Numbered from the stretch's first letter, positions 1 through 6,789 are shown. The stretch: 8,862 nt of DNA from an uncultured Mycoplasmatota bacterium (GCA_946407055.1 CAMJMP010000026.1:1-8862); one strand, 5' to 3'. Program-made: numbers and translations. Notes: a model not told the origin generated them from the sequence alone.

Positions 1-538
1 ACTCACCTTTAGGGTCAGTTATAATCATACTCTCGCCTTTTTTAATTAATAATTCAACCATTGGTTCAACGATAGTTTGAGATTTACCTGAACCAGTAGC
101 ACCGATTACTAGGTTGTGGTATTCACCATTATCTACCCATAACTTACGTCCATCATTAATCAAAGGAATACCTGCATATTTAGTTTCTTGTTCTAAAGGA
201 TTAACAACTTCAATACCTTTGTCGTTCTTAATCTCTTTTTCTTTAGACCATCTTGAATATCCTTTTTCGTTCTTCTCTCCTATTTCAAAACCTACACCTT
301 TTTTTCTATCAAATATAGTTTTAGAAACACTTAAGAATATTGTTACTAAGAATATAACGAAAAATACTAAAGTAGCTCCCAAATTATGAGTAAAAGCTGG
401 CATTGGGTTTAAACCGGAAAATGTTCCTTCATGCGAAAAAGATGTGATATTAGCAACTCCAATAGCACATAAATATAATAATAGTACTGCAAATACTATA
501 AATATTAACAAATCCTTTCCAGTTATTCTAAACTTCAT
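1..538 (-). CDS. virD4: VirD4/TraG-family type IV coupling protein (N-terminal part, cut by window edge)
   Basis: This is the first 179 codons of a coupling ATPase that brings the DNA-relaxase complex to the T4SS channel at the inner face of the membrane. Read directly: ATG at 538-536, two N-terminal membrane helices (about residues 8-28 and 53-71), then a cytoplasmic part with a Walker A motif GATGSGKS at residues 146-153 and a DPKGE motif at 175-179, both typical of TraG/VirD4 proteins. The segment around residues 93-98 (GYSRWS) also fits the pre-Walker region of the family. The frame is open at the window edge, so Walker B and the all-alpha domain lie outside. The start is supported by GGGGTGAT at 552-545, six bases before the ATG. 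It follows the lipoprotein gene after 55 bp that hold a candidate promoter. VirB4 is excluded because the protein has two N-terminal helices and the DPKGE motif. Family assignment is firm; the individual role is by homology. Confidence 0.93.
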   Translation of the reverse strand, partial: MKFRITGKDLLIFIVFAVLLLYLCAIGVANITSFSHEGTFSGLNPMPAFTHNLGATLVFFVIFLVTIFLSVSKTIFDRKKGVGFEIGEKNEKGYSRWSKEKEIKNDKGIEVVNPLEQETKYAGIPLINDGRKLWVDNGEYHNLVIGATGSGKSQTIVEPMVELLIKKGESMIITDPKGE

Positions 539-544
539 TCAGAA

Positions 545-552
545 ATCACCCC
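545..552 (-). promoter_or_regulatory. ribosome binding site of the coupling-protein gene
   Basis: GGGGTGAT on the minus strand, six bases before the ATG at 538. It fixes the start of a gene that is incomplete in this window. Confidence 0.65.
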
Positions 553-564
553 AAATACAAAAAT

Positions 565-593
565 ATTATACTACATATATTCTTTTTTATCTA
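565..593 (-). promoter_or_regulatory. candidate sigma-A-type promoter before the coupling-protein gene
   Basis: On the minus strand a perfect TATAAT (570-565) lies 17 bases downstream of TAGATA (593-588), which matches 4 of 6 bases of the -35 consensus. Transcription would begin near 558, giving a leader of about 20 bases that carries the GGGGTGAT ribosome site. The 55-bp gap is very AT-rich, so a chance match is possible, and read-through from the lipoprotein gene is equally likely. Confidence 0.4.
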
Positions 594-1454
594 TTAAATA
601 TTGAATTTAGAAGCCTTATTAACAAGCACTGCAACAATCAATAAAGCAATGATTCCAATTGGTATTAAGATCCAAATATATTGCTGTTTTTTCTCTTCTT
701 CTGGATCAACTGCTGTTGACTTATTAATTGAAGATTTTTGATCAGTTGGTTTTACTGTTGGTTCACCTTCATCATCGTCTTCATCTTCATCTTCATCATC
801 ATCTTCATCATCATCGTCATCTTCTACTTTCTTATCTTCTTTCTTAGTTGTATCTTCAGAAGATGAACTCTTTTGTCTTACACTAGTTTTAATATAAATA
901 TTTTTTTGATAATTACTTCTATCAAAATTCCAAGTATAAACATTTCCATTAACACTATCAGCATTAGTTTCTTCAACTAATAAATCTGTTTTAATATTAA
1001 CTTTTACATTTGTTAGTTGTGGATAACGCTTCATTATCGTTATACCTTCACTATCAGTATAAAATTCAATTGAATCATCTCTAGTATCTTTAACTATATA
1101 AGCTGATTTAAATGAATTCTTTAATAATCTTGAATAATTGTAATCTTCTATATTAAATTTATAGTAATAATTCCAATCATATCCATAGTTTTGTTTAGTT
1201 TCTTTAAACGAATAATACTTAACACCTTTTACTGCTTCATCAGGTTCATCTTCAGTAAGTGTAACATCATTATAAACTGGTGTATATTGTCTAAAATATG
1301 CTCTATAATCTGATATTACATCAGGATCACTTTCATCCACATATAACGTAGTATCTTCAGTAACAAAGTTTCTATCTAATTCAATATTTACTTCCGCACT
1401 ACATCCACAAAGGATAAAACAAAGTATAATCAATAATATTGTTTTTACTTTCAT
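594..1454 (-). CDS. acidic lipoprotein with a C-terminal transmembrane helix, T4SS-associated
   Basis: The 286-residue product has a lipoprotein signal peptide: KVK, a hydrophobic core, and the lipobox LCGC with Cys18 as the lipidated residue. Residues 19-195 form an extracellular domain rich in Tyr, Asn and Asp. Its pattern (V-x-I-K-T, then NAD, then NVYTWNF near residues 153-177) loosely recalls LppM/DUF3153-type lipoproteins; this is a weak resemblance, not an assignment. A Ser/Lys linker leads to an almost pure Asp/Glu tract (211-231), a second linker, and a strong membrane helix (about 259-278) ending in KASKFNI. The mature protein would thus be anchored at both ends, by lipid and by helix. 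The ATG at 1454 has AAGGAG (1468-1463) eight bases upstream, overlapping the last codons of the hydrolase gene, and only 4 bp separate the two genes, so they are co-transcribed and probably translationally coupled. Function is unknown; a surface accessory role in wall opening or mating contact is inferred from context only. Confidence 0.82.
   Translation of the reverse strand: MKVKTILLIILCFILCGCSAEVNIELDRNFVTEDTTLYVDESDPDVISDYRAYFRQYTPVYNDVTLTEDEPDEAVKGVKYYSFKETKQNYGYDWNYYYKFNIEDYNYSRLLKNSFKSAYIVKDTRDDSIEFYTDSEGITIMKRYPQLTNVKVNIKTDLLVEETNADSVNGNVYTWNFDRSNYQKNIYIKTSVRQKSSSSEDTTKKEDKKVEDDDDDEDDDEDEDEDDDEGEPTVKPTDQKSSINKSTAVDPEEEKKQQYIWILIPIGIIALLIVAVLVNKASKFNI
762..824 (-). repeat. GAT/GAA-rich low-complexity tract encoding an Asp/Glu run
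   Basis: About 21 consecutive codons, mainly GAT, GAC and GAA, encode residues 211-231 of the lipoprotein, all acidic apart from one Gly. The tract lies on the extracellular side, just before the C-terminal membrane anchor. Trinucleotide runs of this kind can vary in length by slippage. Confidence 0.8.
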
Positions 1455-1458
1455 ATTC

Positions 1459-4353
1459 CTAACTCCTTACATTAGCAGAATTTGCATAATATCCATCCAT
1501 CTTAACTCCCCAGTAACCTGATTCAGAGAAAGATCTTCTTGAGAATACTAATCCTTCAAATACTCTAGACGATTCTGCACAAATATATTGTTTAGCACCT
1601 TCATCTACTCCAATAACTAAAATAACATGTTGATTACTCTCTAATAAGTCTCCAGCTTGAACTACAGCTTGATTAGCATTTAATGATACTTTTTCAGCTC
1701 CTGCAATATATTGGAACTTATGAGCAACATTTTGACCCATATTAAATCCACCTGTCTTAAATGCCCAAGGAACAAATCCTGAACAATCTAATCCGCAAAC
1801 ATCATAACGCTTACCAGCATTCGACCACTTACATGTTCTACCATTTGGACGATCTTCAGTTGGTCCACCCCAGTAACCTAAGGCACCTACAGCAACACCA
1901 TCTGCATGTCCTCCACCTAAGTAGTAAGATATCTTAACATTATATTGATCACCTAATTCACCTATCAATGTAACAGCTGCTGCCACAACACCAGCTCTTG
2001 TTGCATATCCGGCATCATTAACATTCTTTTCAATTAAAGCATTAAATGCCTCTAGACTAGTTCCTTTCTTTTGTAAGAAACCATCTAGTCTTTCTAATAA
2101 TACTTCATCACCAGTTGAATCTAATGAATAATTACCATAACTGATACTACCAGTTTGGCCAGTATCATCACCCCAACCAGTACCACATTTAGCTGATTGA
2201 TATGATGATGCACCAGAAGATGCATAGTGTTTAATTAATATTTCATCCCACTTCATACCTTGTTGAGCCATAGCATACCATTGTTGTTGATCTGTATTAA
2301 CGAAGTTAGTATAAACTACATTACCTTGATTATCTACTAATACTTTACCTTTAACTTCATCAGCAGCTGCTAATACAGCAGTCTTAGTACTTTCACTAAG
2401 TTTTGGTTTCCATACCGTAGCTCCACTTATAGTATCTGCTTCAGGACCATATATAGTTGGTTTACCACTACGTTTATAATGCATACAATCTTTATCATAA
2501 TCACAATAAACTTGGTCGTTTGTACAACCTCTCATTCGGATTGTCTTAGTTTCAGCATTATATCCATAGAAACAATTATCTGGTCTACTTGGACACATAT
2601 GTGAATTTCTTGTTAAAGCAAATCCTCTAGCAGCAACTATTTGTGCTTTAAAGTATTCTTGGTTCTTACTGAAACTAACTTCAGCTAAAGCAACACCAAC
2701 TGTATACTTTTCAAAATCTACATTTTCAATAACTTTATAATTATCTTTTTTACCATCACAATTAATTAACTCTACTTTTATATTTGCTAAATCAACTGTA
2801 CCGGAAGTAGTAATACCTTTTAGGTTAGTATAAACACAACCACTACCTGCAAATGAACTACGTCCTCTAGAACTACTATCAGCATCTTGATTTAGTACAA
2901 CAAATAATACAACAAAGATAAAGAATATACCAAATATAGCTCCACATAAAACCATTGGATGACTTAATAACCATGCAACTATTGCATTTTTAATTTCATC
3001 TAATCCCATTCTTGCAGGATTATGAATCCAGTCATCTACTTTTTTAGTTTTATCGATGACATTGGCAGCTTTACCCATAAAGTTATGTTTCTTCTTACCA
3101 GGTTCAGCTTTACCTTCACCATTCTTAGTAGTTTTACCTTCACCTTTACCTTCGGCTTTTCCATCACCTTCAGGTTCTACTTTATTGGCTTTAGGAGGTT
3201 CACCTTTAGGTGTACCATATCTATCTTCATCTCGACCTTTTTTTACTTGATCATTATGTTCCAAATTACGACGATTAATCTCGTCCATTTTATTTTGTTG
3301 AGCTTGGTTTCCATAACCATTACCTAATTGACCTTGCATAGCAGAAGGATTACTACCTGCTGCGCCTGCAGCAACTGCTGTTCCTTCCTCTTTAGCTTTT
3401 TCTTCTTCTGATTTTTTCTTATTATCTTCTTCATCAGAATCTTTATCTTTGTCTTTGTCTTTATCTTCATCGTCCTTTTCGGACTCTTTTTTTTGTCTTT
3501 CTCTTTCAGCTTGCTCAGCAGCTTTTCTATTATTCTCTTCTATTTGATCATCTAAAGCTTCTTCAGGAGATCTATCTCCTTGTTTTTCATTATATCCTTG
3601 AGCTGCTTCTTTAGCACGATCTATATCTTCATCAGACATACCTTCTCTAGCAGCTTCATTCTCAGCTTTATTAACTTGATTAGGATCTCCATCACCAGGT
3701 TTAGCGCCTTCAGTATCTCCATCACCAGTTGGTTTATCTTCACCTGTTCCAGGTTCCTTTTCAGGATCTTTATCTGGGTCCTTATCTGGGTCCTTATCTG
3801 GATCTTTATCTGGATCTTTATCAGGATTTTCCTCATCTTTTGATAATCCGTTTCTACCACCTAAAGGATTTATTCCTCTAGAAGGACCATCTAAACCATT
3901 TTCATATAATCCATTATATTGATAACCATCTTTATCCGGTCCTGGTTTATAGCCATCTGCTCCACCAGAACTAGATCCATCTGATCCATAATCATGACCA
4001 GAATCATCTTTTGCTAAATCATCATAATCTGGTCTTCTAGCATTTCCACCATGACCATAATCAGATAAATCATTATAGTTCTCTTCATCAGCTAATCCCT
4101 TACGATCAAAAGGTCCAGTTGTTCTTTCTCTTTGCGTTTCATTATCACTTTCTGATTCTTGTGATCTACTACTAGGACCATTATAGCCTAGTGCTGTACT
4201 TCTATCTAAAGAATTACCACTATGACCACCTTCACCTGGACGGCGTTCAAGGCCGACAGCTCTACGTCCTTCACGTTGGGCGTCTTGCATCGCTTTTTGC
4301 GATTCTTGGGATAAATTTTCAGGTTTTACTTCTTCGCCATTTTTAATTGCCAT
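1459..4353 (-). CDS. membrane-anchored peptidoglycan hydrolase, SpoIID-like plus NlpC/P60 (VirB1-like)
   Basis: The 964-residue product is taken from ATG 4353. An in-frame GTG at 4362 lies inside the ribosome site AGGCGGTGA (4367-4359), so ATG is the better start. Residues 1 to about 445 are highly hydrophilic and low-complexity (Gly/Ser/Asp/Lys/Glu, a PDKD repeat, a KD run) and probably disordered in the cytoplasm. One membrane helix follows at about 465-487, then an extracellular half. Residues about 534-717 resemble SpoIID/amidase-enhancer domains: YTVGVALAEV with candidate catalytic Glu558, the FKAQIVAARGFAL motif, and an H-x-C-x6-C pair (Cys587, Cys594) like the zinc site of SpoIID. Residues about 850-957 are NlpC/P60-like: Cys857 in LDCSGFVPWAF and His909 in QHVILVIGV. 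By homology, one domain would cut glycan strands and the other stem peptides, opening the wall for the T4SS channel as CwlT or TraG hydrolases do. The gene has its own extended -10 promoter and ends 4 bp before the lipoprotein gene. Hydrolase identity is firm; the SpoIID call is good. Confidence 0.9.
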   Translation of the reverse strand: MAIKNGEEVKPENLSQESQKAMQDAQREGRRAVGLERRPGEGGHSGNSLDRSTALGYNGPSSRSQESESDNETQRERTTGPFDRKGLADEENYNDLSDYGHGGNARRPDYDDLAKDDSGHDYGSDGSSSGGADGYKPGPDKDGYQYNGLYENGLDGPSRGINPLGGRNGLSKDEENPDKDPDKDPDKDPDKDPDKDPEKEPGTGEDKPTGDGDTEGAKPGDGDPNQVNKAENEAAREGMSDEDIDRAKEAAQGYNEKQGDRSPEEALDDQIEENNRKAAEQAERERQKKESEKDDEDKDKDKDKDSDEEDNKKKSEEEKAKEEGTAVAAGAAGSNPSAMQGQLGNGYGNQAQQNKMDEINRRNLEHNDQVKKGRDEDRYGTPKGEPPKANKVEPEGDGKAEGKGEGKTTKNGEGKAEPGKKKHNFMGKAANVIDKTKKVDDWIHNPARMGLDEIKNAIVAWLLSHPMVLCGAIFGIFFIFVVLFVVLNQDADSSSRGRSSFAGSGCVYTNLKGITTSGTVDLANIKVELINCDGKKDNYKVIENVDFEKYTVGVALAEVSFSKNQEYFKAQIVAARGFALTRNSHMCPSRPDNCFYGYNAETKTIRMRGCTNDQVYCDYDKDCMHYKRSGKPTIYGPEADTISGATVWKPKLSESTKTAVLAAADEVKGKVLVDNQGNVVYTNFVNTDQQQWYAMAQQGMKWDEILIKHYASSGASSYQSAKCGTGWGDDTGQTGSISYGNYSLDSTGDEVLLERLDGFLQKKGTSLEAFNALIEKNVNDAGYATRAGVVAAAVTLIGELGDQYNVKISYYLGGGHADGVAVGALGYWGGPTEDRPNGRTCKWSNAGKRYDVCGLDCSGFVPWAFKTGGFNMGQNVAHKFQYIAGAEKVSLNANQAVVQAGDLLESNQHVILVIGVDEGAKQYICAESSRVFEGLVFSRRSFSESGYWGVKMDGYYANSANVRS
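3757..3825 (-). repeat. tandem 12-bp repeat encoding PDKD units
   Basis: Five 12-bp units encode PDKD, followed by one diverged PEKE unit, in the disordered cytoplasmic half of the wall hydrolase (residues 177-200). Unit DNA varies (GATCCAGATAAA, GACCCAGATAAG and similar), so the array has drifted at silent sites and is not a fresh duplication. A nearby KDKDKDKD stretch at residues 298-305 has the same composition. Confidence 0.85.
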
Positions 4354-4358
4354 CTTCT

Positions 4359-4367
4359 TCACCGCCT
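4359..4367 (-). promoter_or_regulatory. ribosome binding site that decides the hydrolase start
   Basis: AGGCGGTGA on the minus strand differs from the ideal AGGAGGTGA by one base and ends five bases before ATG 4353. The competing in-frame GTG (4362-4360) is part of this site, so initiation there is unlikely. Confidence 0.7.
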
Positions 4368-4384
4368 AGTTATATATCATAAAA

Positions 4385-4393
4385 ATTATAACA
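4385..4393 (-). promoter_or_regulatory. extended -10 promoter for the hydrolase gene
   Basis: TGTTATAAT on the minus strand is a perfect extended -10 element (TGnTATAAT). At 17-bp spacing, the -35 position falls in the T-run of the upstream terminator and has no good TTGACA match, as is usual for extended -10 promoters. The predicted start is near 4378, about 25 bases before the ATG. Its place directly after a terminator makes it more credible than an isolated AT-rich match. Confidence 0.6.
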
Positions 4394-4405
4394 TAATTAT
4401 TCAAT

Positions 4406-4431
4406 AAAAAAAAGCAGTAGAACTGCTTTTT
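4406..4431 (-). terminator. intrinsic terminator after the VirB4 gene
   Basis: On the minus strand a 10-bp perfect stem (AAAAAGCAGT / ACTGCTTTTT, 4431-4422 with 4418-4409) has a 3-base loop TCT and runs into a total of eight T (4413-4406). The hairpin overlaps the VirB4 stop codon (4432-4430). The short GC core (GCAGT) is moderate, so termination may be partial and allow some read-through into the hydrolase gene. Confidence 0.8.
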
Positions 4432-6214
4432 ATAGACCTCCACCAGAACCAAATGAATCTAGTTCTTCTTGAGTACAAATTACATGAATTCTCATTCTTC
4501 TAGAACCACAGATAAATAACGCTTCACCTTGGTTATAGTACTTGATACTATCCATTTCACTTTCATTTAAATCAATCAATAAAGCTAAGTCTTCAACCGC
4601 TTGTTTCTTCAAGCCCATTACTAAGTAATAAGCAGCATTGTCGAAGATTGCTTTACCATGCATGATTAAGTTTGGTGCCGCAAAGTCTGTTGGTTGTTGT
4701 GTAATTATAATTGTACCTGTATTGTACTTACGAGCACGTCTTTGAATTTGTGCTAAGAATTCAGCACCTAATTCATTACGAGTTGATAACAATACGTGTG
4801 CTTCATCAACACATAATACTGTAGTTAAATCTTTATCCAAACATAATCCCCAAGCGAACTTAAGAATATTGAAGAATAAAGCATTTCTGATATTTTCATC
4901 AGAGTTCATTAACTCTTTAATATTAAATACAATAATATTACTATCAATTTGTAATGTTGTATGACCTGTAAAGTAATATCTTAACTCTCTTGTTAATGGT
5001 CTAACCTTTAACTCAAGTCTTTCCATGATATCTCTTTCACGAGTCTTATCTGGCATTGATAATAATCTACCTTTGATTGTTGCATAAACGTCATCAAATG
5101 TAGGGAAATCTTTAGGTCCTAAATGACTAAAGTCAGTATCAAAATCTATCTTATAACGTTTATAAGTATCTTGAACTACTTCACTAAACATTTCCAAAAC
5201 GTCTTCTTCTATAGAAGGGTTTAAATATTTCATGAATGCCTTTAATGTTTGTAAGCCTCTTGTTAAAACTGTATAACCTAAACCTTGTTCCAATTCTTCT
5301 TGATCAGCATCGGCAACAATTTCTAGTGGATTGATCATACCGAACTCTCCACCTTTACCTAAGTCTAGGTAACTACCTTCAACATTCTTACACATTTCTT
5401 CAAGTTCACCTTCAGGATCAACGCAAATTACTTTATAACCATTTCTAATATGGCTTCTTACAAGTAACTTAGCAGCTGTTGATTTACCTGAACCAGATGT
5501 ACCTAAGATAATCATGTTGGCATTATTTCTATTATGTTCTTTCTTAACTTTAAATAAGAATTGATTGAATAATACAACACCACCTGAGAAGTCTACACCT
5601 AATAGTGTTGAATCTCCTGGGTCTTTTACACTATCAAATATGAATGGATACATAGCTGAAATAGTAATTGATGGAATTGGTGTACCAATTCTACTTTCAA
5701 TATCTTGTTTAGGGAAGATAGGAATAATTGATTTAAGAACTTTTTCTTGTTCAAACATCAATGGTACTGCTCTCATTCCCATTGCATCGATATAACTATT
5801 TACTTGCATTATTCGCATTTCTAATTCTTCTGGATTATTTGCTGTAACCATTATATGTAATTGAAAGTCAAAGATTCTTGCTTGAGTAGACGCTAACATT
5901 GAAATGAAGTTTTCCAATGATTCATAGTCTTGTCTAATTCTTTCTTGAATAGTTTGATCGTTTTCAGATTGATAACGTAACTTCAAGTCAGCAATTTCTT
6001 TATTTAACATACTTTGTAATGTTGAAAATTCAATTGGTATATGTTTAGCAACAACCTTAACTCCAGATAAGTTAGTTAAGTTTGCTAAATAACCAGGATT
6101 AATATACTTTGGATAACTTATAACAGTTAATAAAGTAGCATATTTACCACTAATGATAAATTCTTTTGGTTTGAACTGTAAGCCCTTTGGAGCTATTTCA
6201 CTCTTTAGATTCAC
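4430..6214 (-). CDS. virB4: VirB4/TrsE-family T4SS ATPase
   Basis: This is the ATPase that energises T4SS assembly and substrate transfer at the cytoplasmic face of the membrane. The 594-residue protein has the family's N-terminal region (IAPKGLQF near residue 7 to about 220, with the YPKYINPGYLANL segment at 34-46), then a RecA-like motor with Walker A GTSGSGKS (238-245), the DPEGE motif (266-270), Walker B VLCVDEAH (466-473), and the arginine-rich segment QRRARKYNTG followed by TIIITQQ (491-507). There is no membrane helix. The start is GTG at 6214, in a 4-nt GTGA overlap with the stop of the TrsD-like gene, with ACGGTGA (6228-6222) seven bases upstream. Length fits stand-alone TrsE/TraE-type VirB4 proteins of Gram-positive plasmids; together with the upstream gene it equals a fused VirB4 of about 800 residues. 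The stop codon lies inside a terminator hairpin. All motor motifs are intact, so the gene should be functional. Confidence 0.95.
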   Translation of the reverse strand: MNLKSEIAPKGLQFKPKEFIISGKYATLLTVISYPKYINPGYLANLTNLSGVKVVAKHIPIEFSTLQSMLNKEIADLKLRYQSENDQTIQERIRQDYESLENFISMLASTQARIFDFQLHIMVTANNPEELEMRIMQVNSYIDAMGMRAVPLMFEQEKVLKSIIPIFPKQDIESRIGTPIPSITISAMYPFIFDSVKDPGDSTLLGVDFSGGVVLFNQFLFKVKKEHNRNNANMIILGTSGSGKSTAAKLLVRSHIRNGYKVICVDPEGELEEMCKNVEGSYLDLGKGGEFGMINPLEIVADADQEELEQGLGYTVLTRGLQTLKAFMKYLNPSIEEDVLEMFSEVVQDTYKRYKIDFDTDFSHLGPKDFPTFDDVYATIKGRLLSMPDKTRERDIMERLELKVRPLTRELRYYFTGHTTLQIDSNIIVFNIKELMNSDENIRNALFFNILKFAWGLCLDKDLTTVLCVDEAHVLLSTRNELGAEFLAQIQRRARKYNTGTIIITQQPTDFAAPNLIMHGKAIFDNAAYYLVMGLKKQAVEDLALLIDLNESEMDSIKYYNQGEALFICGSRRMRIHVICTQEELDSFGSGGGL

Positions 6215-6228
6215 GCTACCATCACCGT
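6211..6228 (-). promoter_or_regulatory. GTGA start-stop overlap with ribosome site (translational coupling)
   Basis: The TGA stop of the TrsD-like gene (6213-6211) and the GTG start of virB4 (6214-6212) share three bases. ACGGTGA at 6228-6222 lies seven bases upstream of the GTG, within the last codons of the upstream gene. This arrangement favours re-initiation and near-equal output of the two proteins. Confidence 0.65.
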
Positions 6229-6789
6229 CCCAAATGTGGTAGTCATACCACCATTTAAGAAGTTATCTAAAATCATTCTTAAATCCGCATTAGATACTTG
6301 CATAGAGTTAATTGAAGCATTAGCAAGTCCAGCAATTAAATTGTGAATTCTCTTTTGAACAAGTTCTAATCTCTTTTCTTTGAATAATATAAAATATTCT
6401 GTATCTACAACGTTATATTCAGCACCCATGAATGCATTAGCTTTATTAATATCTTGAACTATTAATTTTCTAATAGCACCATCAGTACACTTTTGATATA
6501 AAAGTTGTAATTGAGATAAATATAAATTTATATCTACTGGTCTATCTGCAACCATTAACCAGAATTCATAATCTATCATGTTATAAAAGTTTTGTAGATT
6601 AAATAGTATATTATCTCTTTCACCTTGGTCTAGAATAAAAATATTCTTTGGAGAAACCTTTATTCCTGTTACATAGTAACCATTATCTAGTTGAATCATA
6701 CCATTCATTATATTTTTTATTGGCACCCAATCTTCAGCATATTTACTAGATTGTTGAACTGCCATCGTGTTTTGGTCTGTTTGAGTCAT
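6211..6789 (-). CDS. TrsD/TraD-like T4SS protein (VirB4 N-terminal partner)
   Basis: The 192-residue product resembles the TrsD/TraD proteins encoded just before VirB4 in Gram-positive conjugative plasmids. Those proteins correspond to the N-terminal region of longer, fused VirB4 proteins. Seen in the sequence: no membrane helix, a YAEDWVPI segment near residue 17, a mixed alpha/beta segment (TGIKVSPKNIFILDQGERD, 41-59), FNLQNFYNMIDYEFWLMVADRPVDINLYL (61-90), and a helical second half. Start choice is uncertain. ATG 6789 is used here; an in-frame GTG at 6798 sits five bases after GGAGAGG (6810-6804), arguably a better spacing, and ATG 6849 would give 212 residues but has only a weak ribosome site. 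All choices overlap the PrgI-like gene. Its stop is fused to the virB4 start (GTGA). It probably works with VirB4 at the membrane face; the exact role is not known. Confidence 0.78.
   Translation of the reverse strand: MTQTDQNTMAVQQSSKYAEDWVPIKNIMNGMIQLDNGYYVTGIKVSPKNIFILDQGERDNILFNLQNFYNMIDYEFWLMVADRPVDINLYLSQLQLLYQKCTDGAIRKLIVQDINKANAFMGAEYNVVDTEYFILFKEKRLELVQKRIHNLIAGLANASINSMQVSNADLRMILDNFLNGGMTTTFGTVMVA

Noticed and set aside
539..600. Terminator after the lipoprotein gene
   Set aside because: Only a weak AT-only inverted repeat is visible; there is no GC stem.
114..644. Plus-strand open frames at 114-389 and 444-644
   Set aside because: They lie antisense to the coupling-protein gene (and partly to the lipoprotein end), have low-complexity compositions, and no convincing ribosome site or family resemblance.
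3757..3825. CRISPR or direct-repeat array
   Set aside because: The 12-bp units have no spacers and are in-frame coding repeats.
3022..3843. Plus-strand open frames and the minus-strand frame 3621-3860 inside the hydrolase gene
   Set aside because: They are Phe/Ile/Ser-rich or Lys/Ile/Arg-rich shadows of the low-complexity charged region; the repeat DNA keeps other frames open by chance.
4354..4362. GTG at 4362 as the hydrolase start
   Set aside because: It is part of the ribosome site AGGCGGTGA; ATG 4353 has the right spacing.
5565..5795. Plus-strand open frame opposite virB4
   Set aside because: Antisense shadow of a strongly conserved coding region.
6211..6262. Programmed -1 frameshift joining the TrsD-like and VirB4 products
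   Set aside because: The frames are in -1 relation, but I see no slippery heptamer in the correct phase. GTG has its own ribosome site, and the two-gene form is known in TrsD/TrsE systems.
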